A stretch of 64,000 nt of DNA from Tetrastigma voinierianum (Eukaryota > Streptophyta > Magnoliopsida > Vitales > Vitaceae), in contig JAEQBH010003858.1 of NCBI GenBank assembly GCA_016808115.1, forward strand, positions 248,001 through 312,000, read 5' to 3'. The notes under the pieces are model-generated. The model was not told the origin of the DNA. It did no database searches and saw only the letters and a list, made by a program, of their open reading frames with translations. The position numbers and the translations under genes were made by a program. This document shows, one piece after another, positions 48,131 through 59,513 of this stretch (positions are counted from its first letter, which is position 1; each line of letters begins with the position of its first letter).

Positions 48131-49065
48131 CGACTTCTTTCATCACTTGGGTTCGACTTCCTTTTGATGCTCAATAGAGAGATTTTTGCATTATCTTCCG
48201 GCGATATTTTGCATACAAATAGAGGCGATACCCTTGGTCTTGATGGACAGCGATTGCTTCCTTACCTCGGAAATTACCGACAACTTACTACGCTTCGGTC
48301 AATGCGGTGATATGATAACTGGTTTTCTCTTTTCTGGTTCTAAAAACTCATATTTTAAATGACTAGGAAATTCTTTCAATGTTAGCCCTTACCTTGCCCC
48401 AGTTTCTGCTTTCATTGAGTTTCTGTTTCTGTTGCTTACACACTCATCTTATTTGTTTTTCATTTATACTAAGGCCGAACCCTTGTTAAACACGATTGAA
48501 GGTAATACTTCACAATCAAAGCTCTCAAAAGTCGCCGAAAATTCATCTCAATTTCATTGTTGGAAGTGTTTAATGATACAATGTCGAGAATTCAATTCAT
48601 CATTGAGAAGGTATTGTTTCTCTGACCATATTTGCATGCGCCTACACATTAAGTGTTCCGAGACTCTGTGTATTAGCGCCTTTGCTTCATCCCGACTACG
48701 AGTGTCTGGGTTCACCTTCCATGTCTATCGAGGCGCTCACACGTTTGAAGGCCTTCCAGTAACAAGACTTGGGTATCTTATAAAATCTACATGATAACAA
48801 AATCCGGGAAAATGAATTTCCCGACCTTGTGAAATACATCTTCTAGAATATGCCTTACGAGTTTACATTGCCATTGATCTATCGACCATGCGTAATGTAA
48901 TTCTTTGTTGGGGGTAAGTTCCCCAAGGGCGGGGGGGGGGAGGTCTGCACCGCGATAAGAGGCATTAAATTTATACTTGCGCCAGAATCACATAAAGCTT
49001 TCTTGAATTTGTATTTCCCTATGGAGCAGGGAATGGTGAAGTACCGAGGGGTCTTTCATCTTCTG
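48131..49065 (-). pseudogene. Ath protease, catalytic motif kept
   Basis: Leftward. LCDSGASINLM at about 48993-48965 keeps the D-S-G-A catalytic site. It is followed by a HILEDVFHKVGKFIFP-like piece (about 48862-48810) and LVTGRPS (about 48770), the closing block. The rest, 48700-48131, leads into reverse transcriptase. Shifts separate the pieces, so the domain is not expressed intact. Confidence 0.78.
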
Positions 49066-50990
49066 CTAGAGCCTGTGGATAATGGCAGCTGCCAGTGGCG
49101 GTCGAGTTAACACCCTCCTCGAGCTATCTTTCTTTTCTTACTTAGTATCTCTAGCCTGGGATTTTTATAAAAGAGGCATTTGGCTAATCACCACCTCTTT
49201 GCAAATGGGATATTTATTTCTATTTTTCTTATCCGAGTACAGCTACGTTTGTTCTTCTTCTTCTTCCAGTCTCTTCTTTCTACGCCTCAGTCTCTTCTTC
49301 CCTTCGTCTTTTTGTTCTTTGCTTTCAAATCGCTTCCCGGCTTTCTTAGCCGAATTTCCATGCGGAGTCTTTTGGGTTCTTGAGTGTCACTGAGAATGTA
49401 CTGCTACGATTGCGCATTAGGGCCGGGTTGCCCTACTTGTGTCTCTAAATTTTTCGACGAGGCAGTAGCATTCTTGAAGCTGTGTTGGTATCGGACTTGA
49501 AAAGATTCAAGTAGAATCGTTTGTTCATGGAGATTGTAATAGCCTTTTTGTTATCCCATGAACGGCAATACGATTCGCACAAATGGTTGGTTCTCTCGAC
49601 CACGATATTCATTCTGCCTTCAACTCCTTGGTCTTCTTCTGCTTTGGAACCTTGGTGAGCTGGCGATATCCTTGTTGGATGTTGTCCACAGCACAGGTAG
49701 TGTAATGCCCCTCCACCATATATAAAGAGAAAATTCTGCGGTTTCTGATCTTTGGATTGTAGTGTGAGCAAGTTAGGATTTGGCTTGAAATATTCTAACT
49801 TCTTTGCTCATTCACGTGCCAACATATAAGGCACCATAGAATATCTGTGCCACGTTGGCACGTCGACACTTCTTCTCGGTAGTTTATAACACTACTCTCT
49901 ATTTCATGGCGGTGTGCATCTTTCTCTCTTGATTTGTCCATCACATGCATTATGGCATCCAACTACTTCCATGCCACGTCATCTTCCCTTTCGACTCCAC
50001 TGTATTTTCACTGCGATGCTTCCTCTTGGCTTCAGTGAACTTTTCTCATACCTTTGTTGGAAATAACCGTCGGATCTCTGCGCCTCTTCTGCACTTTTGG
50101 TTTGAGAATGCTCCACGGCATGAGCTTCCGATAATAACCGCCTTAGATGTATCCATTTAAAGCATGTTCTTATGTCCATCTGGGTCAAATCTATTCCATG
50201 CATGGGAACACCTCTTATTAACCTGAATCTTTCGAGCTATATAATTTCTCATCTTCCATGTTGAGATTTTGTTATCTCTCTTGACTCTCTCACAGAAGTG
50301 AGAGATGGAAAAAATCTACGACAAAAGCTGCCAACTCTTTACAAGTATCCAACGAGTACCATGGTATTGATCCATAACATGTAGGCTGTATGTCTCTCAA
50401 GAAAATCATTTGGGAAGAATGGGTTTCATATCACCTCGATTACTCCTGCGTTCGACTAACATGTATTTATATCTGAAATCTTCCAGGTGATTATTTTGAA
50501 TTAACCGATTGGGATGACGGGTAAGCGTGTTCTTGAACCATTGCCATTAAAGTGACACCGTTCGCGAAATTATTTACCATCCACATTGAAGTACATGCGA
50601 ATTGGGCATATTCGCTGCTGAATAATGAGCCTCCGTCTCCATTGTAATGTCGATAATGGGGGCCTTGTGTTCAGCGTCTCTCGTTCGTTTGGTCTGTATA
50701 TAATACGCCGCCAGTGCGTTCTCTGCTCTTTTTTGTCTTTCTTGCTCACGAGTCGTTTCTTTAATTGGTCTGCTTTGGAGATAAATTAGAGCTGCTGAAC
50801 CTGCCATTAAGGTTTCGAAATCAAAGCACCACCAGTTATCAAAACAATCGAGCAAAGCAAATCTATTCCAACATGGCTTGTTAAAAGTGTGATGACGATG
50901 TGCGCAATATTTACGTTTCTTTTATAAAATATCTGTTAATGTTTCTTCTTTGGTGAGATATTGATCAGTGTTCTTTCGATCATGGCGTGG
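49066..50990 (-). pseudogene. Ath gag remnant
   Basis: Leftward gag. Recognisable text is the C-terminal ATASSKNLET (about 49480-49450), similar to the FRNLETQ motif of Athila gag. Upstream lie ICLSCGQHPTRISP-like and FYLNLFKSDT pieces (49771-49510) and a charged stretch at 50203-49979. Starting text near 50855-50574 is weakly compatible with the Athila gag N-terminus. Many frame breaks. Confidence 0.62.
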
Positions 50991-51002
50991 CATATAAAAC
51001 AT

Positions 51003-53393
51003 TGCTTTTCTATATAGACTAAAACCTCAAAGCCAACATTAGAGCGCCTGACCACGCTCCATACCCGTAATGCTTTGCTGGATATTTGGCTTGCTAAAAT
51101 AATTTTCTCTTAATGTTCGGGACCCAAAAAATAAGTTCGATCCCATGACTTTACCAAGTGAGGTCATACAAATGGATTTTAGTCTAGAATAAATCATTAC
51201 ATAAGATTAAGTGTGGAATTGAGATATTCACCCATTACTAAAGGCCTGTACTATTTGAGGACTTAAACTCATAAAGTGAAAATTTTATCGAAACAATAAA
51301 AATTCAAAAATCTATATATTGAATATGCTCAAATTAAACTAAACAAAGTGAATGACTAAAAATATAATTAAATACATGAGAATGGATTGAATCGGTTCTT
51401 TGTGAAAGCGAAAAAACCATCAATGAGAAATACAATGGAACTGGTCTCAATTCCCGGCTTATGTCCGTATACATTGTGTGGATCGATTTTTGTCCAAGAT
51501 TTTTCTAATTATTGGAATTGGATCTCTCGTTTCAGCGATTTAATATCGCCCGCTTCTCAAATACAAGATCAAACCAGCTACATACATTCCACACATTTTC
51601 TTGCGAATGCGGGTATTTTCTTTCTCAATACTTCACACCCATTTCTTTTTGACAGGAGAACTTTAACTTCACCTTCTCGGGATTTAGCTAAAAGTTTCTA
51701 CTACTTAATTAGTGGCTCATCGCGGATCTATGAGCATCGCTTTCCCTTGATTTGAATCCACAGCTAACCGCGAGGATTGGAACCTATCGATTAAAGGTGT
51801 ACTCTCGATGTTATATTGTTAAAATACACCCTCGAGCTTGATTATGGTGAATGGAGGTTTATCAAAATAGAATACCGAGCTCGGCCGATTCGTCAATAAT
51901 AGTCGAACATACCCGAGAAAAGAATGCTCTCGACTCTCGGGAATCTCGATCTGCGTGATACATCACTTGCCACAGGTGGAAGCATCTTGGATATCCTTAG
52001 TAATGAATAATTCCCTCAGCTGGGTACTAGATCTCTTCTATTTGGAACATCCATTAAAAAAGCTTTACTTAGATTAAGTAAAAACTAAACCAAATTAATT
52101 CTCCATAAATGCGAAAAGGCGTAACTAAATGTAAATCAAAATCCAGTTTAATCTATGCTGTTCTTGCACCAAGTTCCACACCTACACCAAATGCGAATCG
52201 AGAAATGGAGTCTTGGGATAACGCACGCTACCATTAATAGCTGCAATAAAATGCAGAAAATGATTGAGTGCATTACCGAATTCATAAATTTCCAGGCGTT
52301 GTCTTGAAGAAGAAAATATAACCGAGAACCTTCAACAATCCGGCTCTAATGATCTGCGCGCGAGTTCGCGATTCAAATCTAGAAAATAAAACTAAAAAAA
52401 AAAACTAAAATAAAATCTCACTCTATAATCGCCACGTTGGTTCTCTTCTTTTCCCTTTGCTGTAGATTATTGTGAGTCAGAAGAAGGGAGAAAAAACTAC
52501 TTTACTGATGAAATCTCTCTCTATTTATCGCACAGTGGGGAAAGTGGGCGAATCCCAAAATATACTCAGGTGGAAATCAAATAAAAGCCCGATATTTGTT
52601 CTATGTGACCTGAGTTGATGTCGCGACATAGAAACTATGATGGCTTATGATCGATCGCGCGACCTCTTCCTTTCAAATTGCAACATTTGTCTTTTCAACG
52701 ACTTTGATTAGTGGTAGCGGCGTCATTTATTAATGCCCGCGACCTCTTATGCTTTGATGTTCGCCGATTGTTGATGGCGACCTCGAGGTTAGGTTCGCGA
52801 CCGCGCTAACGTTGCTTGACTTCATGTTGTGACTTTGATTCCTTGGTCGCTTGATTCTGTTGGTGGTTTTCTTGTCTTCATAACTTTCAATTTTATGTCG
52901 CGACCTCATGGTGATAATCGCGACCTCTTACTTTCCATTTCTTTTCTTGATTTGCAACCTGGTTCCACGTTATGGCGATTTCTTTCTTCCCAACTCTTTT
53001 CCAAGTCGCGACCTCAATTACATGTCGCGACATCAATTTCTTCTCTTGATTGTTTCCTTTAGTCTCAATCATGTTTTTCTTTGTCGCAACTTCCTTTTTC
53101 AAGTCACGACTTTACTTGTTCACGTTCGATTTCTTCTTCAAAAAGCGAGGTATTTGTTCTTTGTCGTGACTTGGAATTCAGCGGCGAGCTCTGTCGCGAC
53201 TTAAATTCCTCGTTGACCTCAGTCTGGCATTTGTGAGCCGATTTGCCGAATTTTCTTAAAAATTTGATTTTTCTGGCGTATTTTCTGAGTGAAATTTGAG
53301 TCAGGTATCCGCTTTTACTGCCAGGCTCAATTCAACATTATTCTCGTAAACCGGAAAATGAATTAAAAATCTAATGAGTTTTTGGACTCATCA
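51003..53393 (-). mobile_element. Ath 5' LTR
   Basis: Partner of 38854-41205, recognised from TTTTCTATATAGACTAAAA at its left to TTTTTGGACTCATCA at its right. The left edge is uncertain by about 20 bases, and I could not identify the primer site beside it. It carries the same GTCGCGACCTC motif array at 52620-53219. Confidence 0.83.
52620..53219. repeat. Interspersed TCGCGACCTC motif array (right LTR)
   Basis: The same motif series as at 40469-41033, including TGTCGCGACCTC near 52895, AAGTCGCGACCTC near 53004 and TGTCGCGACTT near 53190. Confidence 0.83.
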
Positions 53394-53398
53394 CCATG

Positions 53399-53660
53399 TA
53401 ACTGGATCTGGAAGCAATGGATTTCTCAAAACCAGCTTCCAACAATCATAAGTTGCACCTAGCAGCAATGAAACTGCACATGTGACCTTTTGGTTCCCAG
53501 GGCATCTCACTTCATCTAGAGCCCTTTCCAGTTTTTCAAGCCAAACATCGGCTTTATCGAACTCTTCCATACTTGGACCATGGAATTCTTCCACTCCATG
53601 CTTTCTTATTGAATCACTCAGAGCTCAAGGGGCCGTGAGTCGATGTAAGACCCTTGCCAT
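53399..53660 (-). pseudogene. Gy4 gag, N-terminal part
   Basis: Leftward gag. VEEFHGPSMEEFDKADVWLE (from about 53600), then NQKVTCAVSLLLGATYDCWK and RNPLLPDPVTW ending at the Ath insertion. It matches the Gy2 gag core at 13180-13400. The reading TW continues at 38857 on the other side of Ath. Confidence 0.85.
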
Positions 53661-53884
53661 ATCCTAAGAGATTTTACCCGGTGCTTGGTGGAAGCATATT
53701 CATTTCGATCAGACGGACGAAGCGATTGATCGAGGATTTACTTTTTCGGTTGTTTGCATACGACTTCTTGAGGTGGATCCATTCTGGAAGCGATATACAA
53801 AGAAAACAAGGACTTATCGCATTAGGCCAAGCATATTACTATGTGGTACATCAGCTAAGACTCTTCCGAGAAAGCCTAAACCTA
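53661..53884 (-). other. Gy4 leader
   Basis: Non-coding stretch between gag and primer site. No feature seen. Confidence 0.6.
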
Positions 53885-53897
53885 GGCTCTGATACCA
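53885..53897 (-). other. Gy4 primer binding site, perfect initiator Met match
   Basis: The minus strand reads TGGTATCAGAGCC, an exact match to the usual initiator Met tRNA site, two bases from the LTR. Confidence 0.9.
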
Positions 53898-53899
53898 AC

Positions 53900-55946
53900 T
53901 GTCACACCCCGACCCACTTTAAGGCGGCGGATGAGAGGAGAATGCCAGGAATTTCTTTCTTTGCTTTTCCGATTGTTGGGCCCCAGTCTTATAAGCTGAA
54001 TCAAAAATATCATAAGCAAAAATGCAAATAAAACTACCAGTAGTGGGGTTTCGGTGTCAACCACATACGAATCTGAGTCCGTTTATATATATAAAGCGGC
54101 ATTTACATTTACATAATTGAGACGCTAACGGCGTGATGAACTCACACTAGTTTTGTTGGCTTTAAGTATGTGGAAGAACCTTAGAGCACGTCCTCCTCTA
54201 TACCTGCGGGATAAAAAGCCAGGTGCTAAAGCAACAGTGGGAAACATATGACCTCTGCGTATACACATGCTGCTTAATACTCGTGCTTTATATAATGCTG
54301 TTGAGATATACGATGCAGAGATCTCTCGAAATTTTTCATGACTTCATATAACAAGCTTATACACATACTTGCCTTATATCGGACTTATACTTGTTCGGAT
54401 CTCCTTACTAGGGTTGAGCTTATATACTTGTCAGTGCAGGTGGGGTACTATAGAGCTATACTTATCTGGAGGTGCCAGATACGTCTTATAGAGCTTATAC
54501 TTGTCTGAAAGATGTAGTCTTATAGAGCTTATACTCTGGTGCAGTAGGTCCATTCGAGTAGAGCGATATACATTACTTTACTTCTTATTTTGTCTATTTC
54601 AGTTCTTATCCTTAAAAAGCGTTTGGCAGTACCTAGACCGTGGCAAAGATGAGTAGGACGACACTGATAGTACTCGCGATGCGTAGCGCAGCGAGGAATG
54701 CGGCAGCCCGACGAGTGTGTCGTCACACTAATCGAGAATCTTAGAAATGCTAAATGTGCCGAAGCATGATCGCGAGTGTGGTTTCTCAGCCGAGAGTATC
54801 GAAGTACTATCGTGCTGCCGACGCCTTGAGTGGCGTGTCATTCAATATCGATCTTGGGTAGTCCTACAATTATGTTCCAACTTTACTATCACTATCACAT
54901 CCGGGGCATTAAGTTTTCGGAAGCTTCACCACCGGCAAAAGTGCGGTCTATTTTTCCTTTACCTTACCAACATGAATGGACCCTTTCATACGCCTCCAAG
55001 GTCCTCTAGTGGTAATAAGACAAAGTACCGGAATAACGGAATAACAAACATGGCAAAAACACATGCGTGACGATGCTACGCCACGGCGTGAGCCTTGACT
55101 AGCGGCGTAGCTTTGCAACCTCTACGGCATGCGACTTATCAAGAAGCCTCCTCTGGGACTGCGCCGGCTAGCGTGGGATCTGCCGCGGCGTTAGACCACG
55201 AAATTACCCGGTTGCTGATTTAGATACTTTCTGAAATCGACCAAAAACCCCAAAATAATCCAAAGCATCACCAAAGCGACTCTCAAATGGTTCTTGAACA
55301 TAAACACAAGAGGGCAGAGGATTCTAACACTTAGCTTAAGTATTCATACTCTTAAACTCTAGAACCTAGCTTCAGGAGAATTTCATACATCCAAAACCAA
55401 GAATCCATACTCAAAGGGAGGACTCATACTCATCTTATACAATGGTTTTTACCCGACCCAACTTCAAGAAATCTAGAGATTCCTTACTAAGCCTAAGTAA
55501 GGTAACAACCAGCCGCCACAAATCGCACAATCCATACCCATCCATACAAAGTCGAAATCATGTCCATACCTTTCTTGGCTTTCTTCTCTTCTTTTTCTTC
55601 TTCTTCTCCCTCTCTTCACGTAATGCCTTCCCCCAATTCCCCCAAATGAGAGACCAACTTTGTCCTATCCTATTTTCTTTCAAGTTTCCTTATATTATAA
55701 TTTAATCCCTCAAGCCACTATTTCACTTTCCAATCCCATATTTACACTTTGGCATATAATCTTATTTTCTTATGACTTTTATATCCTATTTTGACAAATT
55801 CCACTTTTACCCTTGTATCTTCTACAAATTCCGGGTTTCTCGGTTTTCACGTTTTGAATTTAATTCACGGAAAATTCAAAATATACCTCTAAAATATCCT
55901 AAACACCGCGTTGAAAGAAAGCTGGGGGTATATTTTGGGGTGTTAT
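53900..55946 (-). mobile_element. Gy4 5' LTR
   Basis: About 2.05 kb, from TGTCACACCCCGACCC to TTTTGGGGTGTTA. It includes repeats of GAGCTTATACTTGTCTG-type text near 54360-54540. Confidence 0.85.
54355..54540. repeat. Short degenerate repeats in Gy4 5' LTR
   Basis: TATAGAGCTTATACTTGTC or a close variant occurs about five times at irregular 30-45 base spacing. The truncated partner LTR lacks this region. Confidence 0.7.
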
Positions 55947-56250
55947 CGGCCTCGATGGGTGGAGTAGACTCTTGACCGTTCTTCGGCCTTTACCCCTGCC
56001 CGACACGTGAGACTGCGTAGAATAAATCTAGGCGATGTCGCTTCATCCCGCTCGATAATCGCGGCTGACGAGATCATGATACATCTTTGTATACCTGGAT
56101 ACACAGCTCCGGGGGCAATGGAACTCCTTGAGGATTTCCCGCTTTCCGGACTCACGTCAAATGAGGAACCAATACATCCCACATACGGCCCACCATACGT
56201 ATTGGATGGCCTAGCCTTCCGTCACCTATACCTAGCACATGCCGATCCCA
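55947..56250 (-). pseudogene. Gy3 integrase N-terminal remnant
   Basis: Leftward zinc-binding region of the Gy3 integrase: IAPGAVYPGIQRCIMI (about 56115-56070) for the HPGxxKMYHD segment, and RSLTCRAGVKAEERSRV (about 56015-55970) for the CxxC end. Gy4 interrupts directly afterwards. The catalytic core between here and 33420 is missing from both sides. Confidence 0.72.
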
Positions 56251-57200
56251 GGTGGACTGATATCTCTACGTCCTGCCTATGTTCCAATCCACTTTCTACA
56301 CTTAGTAGGGATTGCGTAGCACGAACTTCCACCACGCTCTCTCCCGAGGCATTTGTCTTGTGCTGCCGGTCGCGTCCCACCGGTCTCGGCGTCTTCGATC
56401 AGGGAAGGCTACCAGCTGCAGCGATCTTTGCGTGACTTCCCAGGCCCCCGAGTGCATCAGCCACTACATTTGCTTTACCATGATGGTATTGTCACCAGTG
56501 AAATCACACTATACTCCATCCATTTGTGTTGCCTCGAGATCCGGTTGTGTGAAAATATGCCCCGAGACTCTTGGCATGTTAATATAGCGCACACCATACA
56601 GGTGGTGGCGCCAAAATCTTTAGAGAGCAAAGACAATGGTCGTAACTCCCGAGGTCATGTGTGGGAATGATGCGCTCATGATTCTTTAATTGTCTAGAAC
56701 CATAAGCCCTTGCCCTCCCAGAGAAGGCGCATCAAGCGCATCCCATTCGGGTCCTTAGAGGCATCCGCGATCTGCAGGTGTACCTGCGTCACGTTGGCGA
56801 CTATCAAAATAAGGGCGTAGTAAGCCTCATTTCAAATCTTTGGAATGCCTTCTCACGCATAGGTCATTCCCGCCGCTTGACGCTTTCGGATCCAATCTGA
56901 TCGCCAGATGCGACTGGCCGGGAAATCGCATACGTCGCTGTAATACCACGCGATCAGCTGCGTATCTCGGCGACTTCGACCTCTCCCGACTCATAATAGC
57001 CTCAACACTTCCGAGGTCTATTTACGCCAAGGCGGAAACCGCGACATGTCCCGAATTTCTGCCTACGCCAAGCCAAAACTCACTTGCGAACTTGGCATAC
57101 GGCCCGATGGTTCATGAGTGCACACGACCGACCATACCAAATGATGCATCTTTCCTTCTCGGAGGCGGGGTAAGATCAGAGATATGGGTTAACAAAGACC
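56251..57200 (-). pseudogene. Gy3 RNase H remnant
   Basis: Leftward. Degraded RNase H between reverse transcriptase and integrase. AWEVTQRSLQLVAFP (about 56445-56400) lies in the terminal part, and a SGHIFTQPDLEATQM stretch lies near 56565-56520. The long open frames on the opposite strand here are shadows. Confidence 0.6.
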
Positions 57201-57740
57201 ACAACAAAAGCGAGTCCAAATAGGTTGAATACCCTATACATGAGATCCACCTTGAATGTATTTAGAAGCGACCGTCCCGACGAAGAACATATCATTGTGA
57301 ACTCGAAATGCTACATCTGGCGATCTAGAAAGCTTTGTTGTCTTAGGATATCAGGTCTCCCCAACTCTCAACTAATGATGCTTAGGTCTCTTGAAGATCT
57401 ATCTTGGGTAGACTATTAGCCCTTCTCATTGATCAAACAAGTCATCAATCCTCGGTAGTGGATACCGAATCTTGATCGTAACTCTATTCAAGCCCCATTT
57501 GATATTGATGCACGGTTGAAGAGTCTTCTCCTTCTTCTTAGCAAACATAGCGGGCGCCCCATGGTGAAGTGCTCGATCCCAATAAAACCCTTGACAACAA
57601 TTCTTGCTTAGTTGGACCTTAAGTTCCCTACAACTCAGTTTGCCATTCTATGAGGAGTCATAGAAATGGGCAACATACTAGGGTATGGCACTCAATATTG
57701 AGTCACATCCTATGCGAAGATAATCCCGGAGCTTCGTCTG
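57201..57740 (-). pseudogene. Gy3 reverse transcriptase remnant
   Basis: Leftward, recognised by similarity to Gy1. The TTGAATACCCTATACATGAG block (57225) matches 4857-4880, and the AACTCAGTTTGCCATTCTATG block (57635) matches 5240-5265. The catalytic FVDD loop is unreadable. Confidence 0.7.
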
Positions 57741-58130
57741 GAAAAACATCCTCATACTCACAAACCATCAGAATTGGAGCCGATCCACACATCTCCCACA
57801 TCCTCTAAAAGGTAAGGCTTGCTAGCTAACCCATCAACATCCCACTCCACGGAGTCGGTGCGATACAGGCGAAGCATCATGCTTCTCCCCTTTAAAAGTC
57901 ACCGCGGAGGCGAGTCAGGTGTGTGAGCAACGTAATCCTCCTACTATCACGATCAATGGCGACTCGATTGTGCGGGTCCAGCCAATCCATGCGAAGAATG
58001 ACATCAAGAATTTGATATATCATTGCAGAAGGGTCCAGGTGAGAAGAATCACTGAGGATCTCTCTAACTCCTGATCGAACCATATCGATCAATCTCACCC
58101 AGTCCTAAGGGAGAACTCACATGTAACGGC
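57741..58130 (-). pseudogene. Gy3 protease remnant, catalytic half missing
   Basis: The open stretch 58098-57892 ends with LDVILRMDWLDPHNRVAIDR, a changed closing block of the retropepsin. Directly right of it the sequence passes into gag, with no DSGA motif and no zinc knuckle, the same arrangement as Gy1. Confidence 0.7.
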
Positions 58131-58560
58131 TCTCATGTATGTCTCTTCCAATGGCCAAGGTTGTCCTGACCATCGAGTCCCCTCCTCTCAAGTAACGTAA
58201 TGCGGGTGATGTTCTGCAAACTTTGGGAGGTTACTGTCCTCCCTAGCCAGCCGGATTGCCTTGGTGATGCTTGATGGTGGCATTCTCCCCTGCAGCGCTC
58301 GCACATTGCAATGATGGCGGCTAACGGCGGCTACGTGTTCGATGATTGGAAACAATGACATGCCCTCGGTCTCCTCACTCCCGCGGGGGTCGAAGGATAA
58401 TGTGCCTCGAACCTCTAAGGTTACTTGACCCCCACCCCTTTTGGTTCCCGATTGCACTAGCTTGTGTAGATGGTGAGTAGCAATAACACACACTTTGCAT
58501 AAGGGTAGTAGTCGCGCTTAACAGAGCCTCTATGAAGATACGTGTCTCGCCGGTCATGGG
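58131..58560 (-). pseudogene. Gy3 gag remnant
   Basis: Leftward. Text near 58440-58360 (QVTLEVRGTLSFDPRGSEET) corresponds to the RFKAHHPQTFKG start in Gy1, and SLFPIIEHVAAVSRHHCNVR follows. The C-terminal part near 58180-58140 (DSMVRTTLAI) meets protease text directly. Strongly degraded. Confidence 0.6.
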
Positions 58561-59043
58561 TTATTACTCGCCCACCACCCGTGCTCATCACCCCAGCCAT
58601 CTACACGTGTCGGATTACGTAAAGTTCTCAAATTTAGCTCCGGTCTAACTAGTAGTGCACATGCGACCCTGAAATGAGCTTTAACATCATGAACTACATC
58701 GTTCAACCCTTTTCCTTAGTGGTGCATAATGTCAACCACTAATACACATCAGTTCCCGAACTATCATGTTCATTTTGTTTTTCGAACCCCTAAGGTTATG
58801 TTTTCTTACCCTGGTGTTTCATATACAATCCACCATGTATATTATTCACATAAATCACCACACATATCACACATCATGTTAAGCACAAAACACCTTGACA
58901 CGGCGCTGATGCATGATCTAGACCCATGCCCATCACGACCCTCATTTCGTGCTTTTCGACTCTTAATACCCTAGGCGGCGTTGTATCATGACCATACTTG
59001 TGGATACCCACATTCGAGTTCCCTATGTAATCGTTTACCTAGG
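58561..59043 (-). other. Gy3 leader
   Basis: Shares blocks with the Gy1 leader (CGAACCCCTAAGGTTATGTT near 58785). No gene. Confidence 0.6.
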
Positions 59044-59053
59044 CTCGATACCA
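59044..59053 (-). other. Gy3 primer binding site
   Basis: The minus strand reads TGGTATCGAG, one base off the initiator Met tRNA site, four bases from the LTR. Confidence 0.72.
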
Positions 59054-59057
59054 GGCA

Positions 59058-59464
59058 TGGCGCCCCGAATCGGGGTCCCAGTTGACAGCAGATCAAATGC
59101 GAATTCTGCGTAGATTCGGTGACCGATTGCGCTATTGTATCCTATTTAACAGGATCCATATTTTCATAAAAATTGGGTAGAGTCTCCTTGTTCGGGAGGC
59201 ATTTCTACTACGACATACAGCTGTATAATCATAGCATCGAGTCTCAACATAAGTAGTATTGACCACATAGGGTCCATACATTATATCCCGATATACATCC
59301 CAGCTTTGCGGGACCTGATATTCATTCACACATTTAAATCTAAAATATGAAAATAAAACACTTAATTATAGCCCATAAGGTACGATCCACCACGACCTCT
59401 TACCATAATTACATACCGCATATTTAGACAATATCCTAAGAATTCTGATTCTTTTTTATACAAA

Positions 59465-59513
<49 letters not shown>

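Larger units (their letters stand above)
38854..53393 (-). mobile_element. Athila-like Ty3/gypsy element (Ath), with TSD CCATG
   Basis: A 14.5 kb leftward element. LTRs are 38854-41205 and about 51003-53393, with CCATG at 38849-38853 and 53394-53398. Inside, right to left: gag with an Athila-type FRNLET-like end, protease with DSGAS, reverse transcriptase, RNase H, integrase with HPQTNG, then a long 3' region with extra ORF remnants. The LTR edge TGATGAGTCC and the PPT next to AAGTTTGGGG are usual for Athila. The start of the right LTR is approximate. Confidence 0.87.
33467..55946 (-). mobile_element. Ty3/gypsy element Gy4, nested in Gy3
   Basis: Leftward gypsy element. The intact right LTR is 53900-55946 and the left LTR is truncated (about 33467-34732). 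The internal region holds gag, protease, reverse transcriptase, RNase H and integrase, and gag is split by Ath. Sequence is closest to Gy2 among the elements here. The right edge cuts Gy3 integrase. The left edge has a deletion that removed both part of Gy3 and the first ~735 bases of the LTR, so no target duplication can be read. Confidence 0.85.

Noticed and set aside
51387..51755. 122-codon plus-strand frame in the Athila LTR
   Set aside because: The partner LTR (39300 region) does not keep the same frame or length.
56007..57223. Long plus-strand open frames (up to 142 codons)
   Set aside because: They are antisense to Gy3 integrase and RNase H, which can be recognised on the minus strand.
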